A stretch of DNA of 8,597 nucleotides. Origin: Planctomycetales bacterium. GTDB taxonomy: Bacteria; Planctomycetota; Phycisphaerae; SM23-33. The DNA lies in the NCBI GenBank assembly GCA_030642005.1, contig DAOWOP010000110.1, positions 1 through 8,597 on the forward strand. Direction: 5' to 3'. Below the pieces are notes generated by a model that was not told the DNA's origin, did no database searches, and saw only the letters and a list, made by a program, of their open reading frames with translations. Positions 1 to 6,151 of this stretch are shown here, in pieces (position 1 is the first letter of the stretch; each line of letters starts with the position of its first letter). The position numbers were made by a program, and so were the translations under genes.

Positions 1-28
1 AAGCCGACGGATAGCTATCCGTCGGCTT
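1..28. terminator. Perfect 28-bp palindrome, probable terminator of an upstream gene
   Basis: The first 14 bases (AAGCCGACGGATAG) are followed directly by their exact reverse complement, so a transcript could fold into a GC-rich stem with a minimal loop. On the + strand the stem ends in CTTTA, a short and weak U-tract, so factor-independent termination of a gene lying left of the window is plausible but not certain. The A/T ends are symmetrical, so it could work in both directions. Because it sits at the window edge, the gene it serves is not visible. A protein-binding site or a dispersed palindromic repeat are alternatives. Confidence 0.5.
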
Positions 29-108
29 TACCACGTGTACCGTTTAGGTAAGATAGGTAAGGCTGCCGAGAATTCCCGGAACTCCTGAAATTAAATAGTA
101 AAAATTTA

Positions 109-138
109 TTGAAACTACCTAGGCCGGCGCTTTATAAT
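109..138 (+). promoter_or_regulatory. Sigma70-type promoter upstream of the hicB-like gene
   Basis: TTGAAA at 109-114 and a perfect TATAAT at 133-138 are separated by 18 bases, a near-consensus housekeeping promoter in an AT-rich patch. Transcription would start near 145, giving an untranslated leader of roughly 120 bases before the hicB-like start at 268. The leader holds two T-runs (217-223 and 237-243) but no convincing hairpin that I can see. No other gene on this strand lies between, so the hicB-like gene is the likely target. A small RNA starting here cannot be excluded. Confidence 0.6.
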
Positions 139-267
139 GGAGGGGTCATTTCGAGCGGTGATAGGCGCGGCTGGTAATTGAGGTCAAATCGCGACATCCG
201 TTCAGTCTAGCATATGCGTTTTTTTGAATGTTCGGGTTTTTTTCGGGACTGGAAAGCGAGGCGTACA

Positions 268-468
268 ATGAAGTTATATATAGAAGTACGACGCAACGAC
301 GAGGGCGGGTTCACTGCTGCCTGCCCGTCGCTTCCGGGGTGCGTCTCCAGCGGACTGACCGTCCAACAGGCCAAAGAAAATCTGGAAGAGGCCATTCGTG
401 GATACCTGGCCAGCATGAATAATTTTATCCCGGCCCACCTCCACGAGATGCTGGTGTATCAGTCTTGA
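268..468 (+). CDS. hicB: HicB-family (UPF0150-like) antitoxin-type protein, apparently solitary
   Basis: This 66-residue protein has the layout of the HicB N-terminal domain. A first beta strand (MKLYIEV) leads into an acidic turn (NDEGGF, 10-15), then the family signature CPSLPGCVSSG (19-29), then the helix TVQQAKENLEEAIRGYL (31-47). In HicAB toxin-antitoxin modules this partly degraded RNase H-like domain binds and blocks the HicA mRNA interferase. The start at 268 was chosen over an in-frame ATG at 214 because homology begins here and a purine-rich GCGAGG lies just upstream. There is no C-terminal DNA-binding (ribbon-helix-helix or HTH) part, as in many short HicB-like proteins. No HicA-like ORF (about 60-80 residues) is visible on either side within the window; the left side is closed off by a palindrome and 240 bases without a gene. 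It is therefore either an orphan antitoxin or a standalone HicB-like protein. Family is fairly sure, role is not. Confidence 0.83.
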   Translation: MKLYIEVRRNDEGGFTAACPSLPGCVSSGLTVQQAKENLEEAIRGYLASMNNFIPAHLHEMLVYQS

Positions 469-581
469 TTTGAAGAAAGGGAATTGGCTTGGTGAAAGGC
501 TGATATAGGCAAAAGGGATATATTATTATCTTGTTGCGGGAAGCGGTTGTGATAATGCTTAACTCTTCGTCCGAATTTCCT
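469..581. other. Convergent intergenic gap, no clear element
   Basis: This AT-richer gap separates the ends of the hicB-like gene and the mannosidase gene. I looked for a bidirectional hairpin followed by a T-run and found none that is convincing. No partner toxin gene fits here. Confidence 0.4.
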
Positions 582-3500
582 TCATTTCTTTTTTAATCGT
601 AACCGGACGGTCTTGATCTCAAAAGCGCGGAATTTCAGGATTATCTCACCATCTTTGGTTATGCGCAGTTTCCGTCGTGGTTTTTCCAACATGTCGCACT
701 CGGCGGCGCTTTTTATCGGTGAGGCAAGGCGGAGGCGGGCTCTCGCCGCACCGCCGGTGAATTCGTACAACCTCACCACCGGGTCGCCGCCGTCTTCGGC
801 CACCTTGATCGTCTCAACCACGACCGCACTGCCGGAGACGTGGAGCAGGGAGAACTCCCCGTCGGCGTATCGGCCGGCTTCGACGGTTACCGGGGCGTTG
901 AGTTCATAGGCGGCGCCGACGACATTGCTTTCGGCGAAGCCGCAGTTGTGCACCAGCAGGGCGTATGTGAAAGCATGTTCACCCTGGTCGGCGTGCTCGT
1001 CCGGCGCAACGGGCGCCCGCAGCAGGCTCAGACGCAGCACGCCGTCCAGGATATCGTAGCCGTACTTGCAGTCGTTCAGCAGGGCGATGCCGTAGTGCGC
1101 CTCGCTCAGGTCGGCCCATTTCTGCGCGGGCCATTCGAACCGGGCCTTCTCGAATTCTGTGTTGCGGTGTGTGGGGCGTTCGACGTGTCCGAACTGAATC
1201 TCCCCGCGCAGTGTGGCGGCTGACAGGTCAACCGGAAGGGCTGCCTTCAGCAGACGATGGGTTTCGTGCCAATCGACGCGGGTTTCGAAATCGATCCGGC
1301 GCGATCCGGCGCGGAGGACAATCTCCTGGTTCAGGTCGGATCGGCCGACCTTGCGGGCTACGGCTACGCGGGCCTCCAACGGCCCGCCCGCGACGATTTT
1401 GACACGCCGGGCCGGACCGACCCCGACCGGCGCGGTTCTGTACGGCTCGGTGATATCCCAGGCATCCCAGGCCGGGGGGTTATCGCGGTACAATTCCAGG
1501 CGGTTGCCGGCCTGGCCGGGGCGGATTAACTGCCTGTCGGCGGCCTTGTCCAGTAATTGAGTTATCTCGCCGCGTTTGTCTATCCGCAAGCGGAGATGTT
1601 CGTTTTCCATGATGATTTCACCGCGTCCGGCCCACGCCGTTACAGGCGTCGGGTAGGGAGCGGGCTTGCCCGGCAGGAGTTTGATCGTCTTGCAGCCGAC
1701 TGACGGGACGCCTGGCACGGCTACCAGAAGTCGGCGGCTCCTTCCTCGGCCGATGATCTGGCTTGGCAGAACGTTGCCGCTGTCATCGACGGCCTGAAGC
1801 GTCTTGCCCTTGGCGGGCACCGCTGCCAGAGCGTCGCGCCGCCAGGAAAGCGAGTTCCACACCGTCCAGCCGTCCCGGCCTGAAGCGATGGCGCTTCTGG
1901 CGGCAGAGGCGATTTTCCCGCATTCGGCCAGGACTTCCTCATACAAGGCCTCGGCTTCTTCGTACACCCGCCGGATGGACGAGCCGGGCAGGATGTCGTG
2001 GAACTGGTTTAGTAGCAGGGCCTTCCATGCCTTTTCCAGTCGCTCGCGCGGGACTTTTCGGCCACGAAGGATCACCGCCGCGGCGGACCAGATTTCTGAC
2101 TCGCGGAGGGCGAATTCACACTTGCGATTGCCGCGCTTCGTCCGCGCCTGCGACGTGTACGTGCCACGGTGGAGTTCGAAATACAGTTCCCCGACGTACC
2201 GCGCCTCAGGCGGGCCGGCCTTTTCCAAGGTGGCGAAGAACTCGCGCGGAGACGCGTAGCGAGTGCGCGGCAGGCCTTCCAGGTCGCCTTCGCGGCGTAG
2301 GTATTCAAGGTGATCCCGCGTCGGACCGCCGCCGCCGTCGCCCCAGCCGAAGGGGTAGAGCAACTTGTCGGTCCCGTTCTTGTGCACACAGTCGGTCCAT
2401 CGTTTGGCAATGGCTTCGGGATGCGTCTCGGCGTTGTAGTCGCGGTGGAAGTGGGCCAAAACCTCGCTGCCGTCGATGCCTTCCCATGTGAATGTCTCGT
2501 ACGGGAAGGTCGTCCCGCCGTAGAGGTTCCAGAAAATTTTAGCCGTGCTGAAGTATTTGACACCGCAGCCGAGGAGTATCTGCGGCAGGTTGCCGCTGTA
2601 ACCGAACACGTCCGGCAGCCAGCAGACCTCGCTGTCGATGCCGAAGTGCTCCTTGAAGTAACGTTTTCCATAGAGGAACTGGCGGATGAGCGCCTCGCCG
2701 CCGGCTATGTTGGTGTCCGGCTCGACCCACATGGCCCCGTCGGCGATCCACTGCCCGCGCCGTACCGCCCGGCGGATGCCGTTGAAGATATCCGGATAAT
2801 GGATTCTGGCGTACTCGTACAACTGCGTCTGGCTTTGGCCAAAGCGATATTCAGAATATCGCTCCATCAGCGCCAGGGCGGTGGAAAAGGTCGCGCCGAC
2901 CTTACGGGTGGTCTGCTCCAGGGGCCAGAGCCAGGCAACGTCCAGATGGGCGTGCCCGAAGCAAAACATCTCCGGCATCGTCGGTCCGTTACGGGCTGCC
3001 AGCAGGTCCGCCAGGGCCGCTTTGGCTGCGGCGAGTGAAGCATCGAAGATTTCCGGGTCGGCTTCAGGATCGACCAGGGCGATAACCTCCTTGAGCGCGT
3101 TTTCCAGGCGGTGGCGGCGGAGTGAGTCAGGCGGCAGGGCACGGCTCAGCCCCCATACGGTCGTCGCGTCAATCCACAATTGGTACGCATCCTCGTTCCA
3201 CTCGGCCAGCCACAGACCTTTGAAGATCCGCTGGGCCGGCGGGGTTGCCGGAATCGGTTCCTTGCCGGGAAGCAGGTACGGCAGGTGGAGAGGGGTAGGC
3301 CCGTGGCCGGCGTAGGTCTCGATAAGGACTTTCACCACGCCGGCGTCTTTGATCAGGCGGGAAACGTCCAGTTCCCGGTGGGGCCGGTTCAAGGCGCCGA
3401 CGGGTCGGCCATCGACAAAGACGACGGATTCGGTGTCGGTCTCGCCCGTAAGGACGAAAGCCTTGCCTTTAGGCGCACGCGGAACCTTTACTTTGCAGCG

Positions 3501-3704
3501 GAACCAGGCATATTCCCATTTCCGCCCCCACTTCCTGCCTCGGCGGATCGGACGGTACCGCAGCCTGGCCGCCGCCGCCGGCGTAAGGTGCTCGGTCGTG
3601 GTGGCAAATTCGGTTGGCAACTCCGCCGCCGGCGAAAGAATCCGATCGCGGATCGCTTCGGACCACCGTTCCACTTGAACTTTCCAGACAGTCGGCGTCG
3701 TCAT
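582..3704 (-). CDS. Alpha-mannosidase, glycoside hydrolase family 38 (MAN2C1/Ams1-like, cytosolic type)
   Basis: The 1040-residue protein is a full-length GH38 retaining, metal-dependent alpha-mannosidase (EC 3.2.1.24), which removes terminal alpha-D-mannosyl residues. Order of parts: an N-terminal beta-sandwich-like domain (about 60-160) with a WFRCKVKVP segment as in MAN2C1/Ams1-type enzymes; the catalytic barrel from about 245; a helical middle domain near 520-600; then a large C-terminal beta domain. Metal ligands are seen in HAHLD (H253, D255). The presumed nucleophile and ligand is D365 in CWLPDVFGYSGNLPQ. The last metal histidine is H569 in LLNQFHDILPGSS. The glycine-rich GWGDGGGGPT (453-462) is also typical. 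No signal peptide or membrane segment is present, so it should act in the cytoplasm on imported oligosaccharides. Its start has an AAAGGA ribosome site about ten bases upstream. It diverges from the uronate isomerase gene across a 182-base region rich in inverted repeats, which suggests shared control. The substrate linkage cannot be read from sequence. Confidence 0.95.
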   Translation of the reverse strand: MTTPTVWKVQVERWSEAIRDRILSPAAELPTEFATTTEHLTPAAAARLRYRPIRRGRKWGRKWEYAWFRCKVKVPRAPKGKAFVLTGETDTESVVFVDGRPVGALNRPHRELDVSRLIKDAGVVKVLIETYAGHGPTPLHLPYLLPGKEPIPATPPAQRIFKGLWLAEWNEDAYQLWIDATTVWGLSRALPPDSLRRHRLENALKEVIALVDPEADPEIFDASLAAAKAALADLLAARNGPTMPEMFCFGHAHLDVAWLWPLEQTTRKVGATFSTALALMERYSEYRFGQSQTQLYEYARIHYPDIFNGIRRAVRRGQWIADGAMWVEPDTNIAGGEALIRQFLYGKRYFKEHFGIDSEVCWLPDVFGYSGNLPQILLGCGVKYFSTAKIFWNLYGGTTFPYETFTWEGIDGSEVLAHFHRDYNAETHPEAIAKRWTDCVHKNGTDKLLYPFGWGDGGGGPTRDHLEYLRREGDLEGLPRTRYASPREFFATLEKAGPPEARYVGELYFELHRGTYTSQARTKRGNRKCEFALRESEIWSAAAVILRGRKVPRERLEKAWKALLLNQFHDILPGSSIRRVYEEAEALYEEVLAECGKIASAARSAIASGRDGWTVWNSLSWRRDALAAVPAKGKTLQAVDDSGNVLPSQIIGRGRSRRLLVAVPGVPSVGCKTIKLLPGKPAPYPTPVTAWAGRGEIIMENEHLRLRIDKRGEITQLLDKAADRQLIRPGQAGNRLELYRDNPPAWDAWDITEPYRTAPVGVGPARRVKIVAGGPLEARVAVARKVGRSDLNQEIVLRAGSRRIDFETRVDWHETHRLLKAALPVDLSAATLRGEIQFGHVERPTHRNTEFEKARFEWPAQKWADLSEAHYGIALLNDCKYGYDILDGVLRLSLLRAPVAPDEHADQGEHAFTYALLVHNCGFAESNVVGAAYELNAPVTVEAGRYADGEFSLLHVSGSAVVVETIKVAEDGGDPVVRLYEFTGGAARARLRLASPIKSAAECDMLEKPRRKLRITKDGEIILKFRAFEIKTVRLRLKKK

Positions 3705-3737
3705 GGCAGAGGAATCCTTTCCAAAGAAAAAGAGAAC

Positions 3738-3808
3738 GGGAGTCTTTTTTTCGCTTCATCCACGAGATTACTTTTATACTCTCTTCCGTCAGCGGAAAAA
3801 AGACTCCC
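3738..3808. repeat. 18-bp imperfect inverted repeat in the divergent control region
   Basis: GGGAGTCTTTTTTTCGCT at 3738-3755 and AGCGGAAAAAAGACTCCC at 3791-3808 are reverse complements at 17 of 18 positions (the odd pair would be G-U in one RNA strand). The 35-base space between them holds TATA-type boxes in both directions: TATACT at 3775-3780 (+) and TATAAA on the minus strand (3778-3773). This suggests a two-sided operator around a divergent promoter for the mannosidase and isomerase genes. As an alternative, an RNA hairpin followed by the T8 tract at 3815-3822 could be an attenuator if transcription starts further left. Which of these it is cannot be decided from sequence alone. Confidence 0.6.
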
Positions 3809-3820
3809 ACCCTCTTTTTT

Positions 3821-3855
3821 TTCCTGCTATCCTTTCTGCTTTGCGATAGCAGGAA
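3821..3855 (+). promoter_or_regulatory. Leader hairpin before the uronate isomerase gene
   Basis: TTCCTGCTAT (3821-3830) and ATAGCAGGAA (3846-3855) form a perfect 10-bp stem with a 15-base loop, 31 bases before the isomerase start. The loop contains CCTTTCTGCT (3831-3840), which can also pair with AGCA plus GAAAGG at 3866-3878 (a three-base bulge between), covering the ribosome binding site. The two pairings could compete or form a partial pseudoknot, which would give control of translation. No known riboswitch class is recognised. Confidence 0.5.
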
Positions 3856-3886
3856 TTCGAGCAAGAGCAGAGGAAAGGTCCGAGGC

Positions 3887-5137
3887 ATGTACAAAGATGC
3901 GAACGAGTTGGTGGCCGCCGTTCGCAAGGCGGTCGAGACGACCGTCGTTACCGACGTTCACACCCACCTGTTCCCGCCGAGCCACGGCGATATGCTGCTC
4001 TGGGGCGCCGACGAGATATTGACCTATCACTACCTGGTGGCCGAACTGTTCACCGTCGCCCCGCGCGACCTGACTTACGAAAAGTTCTGGGCCATGCCCA
4101 AATCGGCCCAGGCCGACCTGGTTTGGGAGCATCTTTTCCTTAATCGCGGCGCGTTGTCCGAGGCCGCTCGCGGCGCAATCACAACTTTCAACCGCCTGGG
4201 GCTGGACGTGGCGGGGCGCGACCTTACCGGCATCAGAAAATGGTTCGCCGAACAGAATATCGAAGAATACCTGCCGAAGGTGTTCACCATGGCGAATATC
4301 GACTACGCCGTGATGACCAACGACGTTTTCAGCGCCGCCCAGACGGAACTCTGGCGGCAGGGCTTGGCCGTGCCGGAATGCCTCAAGACGGCGCTGCGGA
4401 TTGATCCGCTGTTCGCCGACGGCTGGGAAAAAGCCGCCGGCGTCATGGTCGAGGCTGGTTACGCCGTCAAGGCCGAGCCGGACGAGAAGACCTGCGATGA
4501 GGTCCGCCGCTATCTCCTCGATTGGTCGGCGCGGATCAAGCCGGTGTACTTCGCGGCTTCGATCGGCCCTGAATTCGCCTACGGCGACGATTCGGCGTTC
4601 ACCAGGCTGATTGATCGCGCCGTCATGCCGGCTGCCGCCGAGGCCGGCGTGCCTTTGGCGTTGATGATAGGCGTACGCAGGGACGTGAATCCGGGCCTGC
4701 GCGACGCCGGCGTCGGCGTCGGGGTCTCCGACGTAATGGCCTTAGCGAGAATGCTCCAGAAACACACCGATGCGAAGTTGCTCGTTACGATGCTCTCGCG
4801 CGTCAACCAGCACGAGTTGACCGTCCTGGCCAGGAATTTCGGCAACCTGCATATCTTTGGCTGCTGGTGGTACTGCAACAACCCCAGCATCATTTCGGAG
4901 ATGACACGCCAGAGGCTGGAAATGCTGGGGACGGCATTTACCTGCCAGCACTCCGACGCTCGCGTCCTGGACCAGTTGATATACAAGTGGAACCACGCGC
5001 GGAAGCTCGTCGCCGATGTCCTCGTCGATAAGTACGGCGACCTCTTCGAGGCCGGGTGGAGGCCGACGGAAGAGGAAATCAACCGCGACGTCCGCGCCAT
5101 CTTCGGCGGATCGTTCGAGGAATTCCTGAACAGGTGA
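3887..5137 (+). CDS. uxaC: Uronate isomerase, short Bh0493-like type
   Basis: The 416-residue protein belongs to the uronate isomerase branch of the amidohydrolase superfamily (EC 5.3.1.12), which interconverts D-glucuronate/D-galacturonate with the ketouronates fructuronate/tagaturonate at the entry to hexuronate breakdown in the cytoplasm. Visible signatures are VTDVHTHLF (21-29) with the H25-x-H27 pair on the first barrel strand, LLWGADEILTYHYLVAE (37-53), LLVTMLSR (298-305), FGCWWYCNNPSI (324-335) and QHSDARVLDQLIYKW (354-368) with D357 in the last-strand Asp position. From memory, these segments match Bacillus halodurans Bh0493, a non-canonical, shorter isomerase reported to use galacturonate, better than the roughly 470-residue E. 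coli UxaC. The reading frame is open from 3614, but the start at 3887 is chosen because AGGAAAGG precedes it at 3871-3878 and homology begins there. It is followed at 43 bases by the racemase gene, so the two are probably co-transcribed. Family is sure; preferred uronate is not. Confidence 0.88.
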   Translation: MYKDANELVAAVRKAVETTVVTDVHTHLFPPSHGDMLLWGADEILTYHYLVAELFTVAPRDLTYEKFWAMPKSAQADLVWEHLFLNRGALSEAARGAITTFNRLGLDVAGRDLTGIRKWFAEQNIEEYLPKVFTMANIDYAVMTNDVFSAAQTELWRQGLAVPECLKTALRIDPLFADGWEKAAGVMVEAGYAVKAEPDEKTCDEVRRYLLDWSARIKPVYFAASIGPEFAYGDDSAFTRLIDRAVMPAAAEAGVPLALMIGVRRDVNPGLRDAGVGVGVSDVMALARMLQKHTDAKLLVTMLSRVNQHELTVLARNFGNLHIFGCWWYCNNPSIISEMTRQRLEMLGTAFTCQHSDARVLDQLIYKWNHARKLVADVLVDKYGDLFEAGWRPTEEEINRDVRAIFGGSFEEFLNR

Positions 5138-5168
5138 GAATGGAAACGGCGGCCGACGCAGAGACGAT

Positions 5169-5180
5169 GGAGCAGCAGGG
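5169..5180 (+). promoter_or_regulatory. Ribosome binding site of the racemase gene
   Basis: GGAG at 5169-5172, eight bases before the ATG at 5181, sets the start. A nearer ATG at 5167 opens a frame that stops after four codons. Confidence 0.6.
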
Positions 5181-6035
5181 ATGAGCGACGGTCTGGGTCA
5201 TCCGAAGTTTCCTTTGATTCCCGGTATTGTCGGCGGGCTTGGGCCTTTCGCGCACATCGGGTTCGAGAGACGGTTGCTGGAACTGGCTGCCGAGCGATTC
5301 GGGGCGATCGGCGATTCAGACTTTCCCGAATGGGTCGTCTCATCGGCGCCTCATACGCCCGTTCGGACCGGGTCGCTGCTGGCCGGTGCACCCGACCCGG
5401 CGCCGTACCTGCTGCGGTCGCTGAAGCGACTGCACCGCGCCGAGGCCGACTTCGCCGCGATCCCGTGCAACACCGCCCACGCCTTCCTGCCGGCAATCGC
5501 CGCCGATATCCCGCTGCCTCTTGTCCACGTCGTCGCCGAGACGGTCGATTATGTGCTTTCGCATCATCCGTCCGCCGGGCGTGTTGGGCTTTTAGCGACG
5601 ACGGGCACGTGCCGCTTTGACCTGTTCGGCCAAGTGTTCGCCAGCCATGGCGTCGAGTTGGTCTATCCAACCGACAGCGAGGATGAATCCGACCCGTCGA
5701 ATCTCCAGGAGAAACTGGTGATGCGGGCTGTTTACGGATCCCGTAAAGACGGCAAGCGATCCGGCGGGATCAAGGCCGGGCTGCTGGATGAGGGCGACCC
5801 ATCGCCGAGGGATTTGCTGCGCGAGGCAGCCAAGGGGCTTATCGAGCAGCAGGGGGCCGAAGTCGTAATCCTCGCCTGTTCGGAGATTTCGCTCGCTCTC
5901 GGCCCGAATGATGCGACCGTTCCGGTTGTCGATACAATGGACGTACTGGCGCTGGCAGCGCTGGATTTGGCGCGCGGTAAGCGTTCGCTGCAAGACCTCC
6001 CCTCCCCCGACGCCTGGCCGAAACCGAAAAAATAA
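5181..6035 (+). CDS. Aspartate/glutamate racemase family protein
   Basis: This 284-residue protein has the two-domain layout of the PLP-independent Asp/Glu racemase family, in which two opposed cysteines move a proton on the alpha carbon. The N-terminal glycine loop is GIVGGLGPFA (15-24). The first catalytic cysteine is C96 in IPCNTAHAF and the second is C233 in ILACSEISLAL. APHTPVRTG (56-64) takes the place of the usual carboxylate-binding PDRT loop. The second motif reads ACSEI where the family usually has GCTEI, a mild change that keeps the cysteine. The product would be D-aspartate or D-glutamate, possibly for the cell wall, but a broad-specificity amino acid racemase is equally possible. 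It lies 43 bases after the uronate isomerase on the same strand, so it is probably in one operon; the metabolic link is not obvious. It ends in a Lys-rich tail whose last codon lies within the arm of the palindromic element that follows. Confidence 0.88.
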   Translation: MSDGLGHPKFPLIPGIVGGLGPFAHIGFERRLLELAAERFGAIGDSDFPEWVVSSAPHTPVRTGSLLAGAPDPAPYLLRSLKRLHRAEADFAAIPCNTAHAFLPAIAADIPLPLVHVVAETVDYVLSHHPSAGRVGLLATTGTCRFDLFGQVFASHGVELVYPTDSEDESDPSNLQEKLVMRAVYGSRKDGKRSGGIKAGLLDEGDPSPRDLLREAAKGLIEQQGAEVVILACSEISLALGPNDATVPVVDTMDVLALAALDLARGKRSLQDLPSPDAWPKPKK

Positions 6036-6151
6036 CGCCACAGAGGCACAGAGGACACAGAGAAACAAATTGTTTTTACAAAACAAAAGCAATAAATAAT
6101 GTTGTTCAATAAGTTTTTCTCTGTGTCCTCTGTGCCTCTGTGGCGCTATTT
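6030..6151. repeat. CACAGAGG-type palindromic repeat element between convergent genes
   Basis: Arms 6036-6065 and 6116-6145 are perfect 30-bp reverse complements. After one mismatch (6035/6146) pairing resumes for five more bases, giving 36-bp arms with one mismatch. Each arm is itself built of three CACAGAG units at eight- to nine-base spacing. The 50-base centre (6066-6115) is very AT-rich. Similar CACAGAGG strings are, to my knowledge, common between genes in many bacterial genomes, including Planctomycetes, so this is probably a dispersed repeat. It lies exactly between the stop codons of the racemase gene and proC and would form a strong hairpin in either transcript. A role as bidirectional terminator or 3' end protector is likely, although no clean U-tract follows. 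Confidence 0.9.

Noticed and set aside
1763..3038. Plus-strand ORFs of 242 residues (1763-2491 and 2310-3038)
   Set aside because: They lie opposite the GH38 catalytic and middle domains and show no domain of their own.
3614..3886. N-terminal extension of the uronate isomerase (start at 3614)
   Set aside because: The extra 91 codons cross the mannosidase start and the inverted repeats, and have no family similarity; a good ribosome site supports 3887.
4579..5670. Minus-strand ORF of 363 residues
   Set aside because: It spans the end of the uronate isomerase and the start of the racemase, both supported by family motifs; its product is low-complexity and Arg/Ser-rich.
5592..6109. Minus-strand ORFs starting in the palindromic element with a peptide like SVSSVPLW
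   Set aside because: This peptide is the translation of the CACAGAGG repeat and the rest is antisense to the racemase gene; such ORFs are a familiar annotation artefact.
6036..6145. Possible insertion sequence or transposon
   Set aside because: Only 110 bp with no coding capacity and no visible target-site duplication; better described as a dispersed palindromic repeat, though non-autonomous mobility is not excluded.
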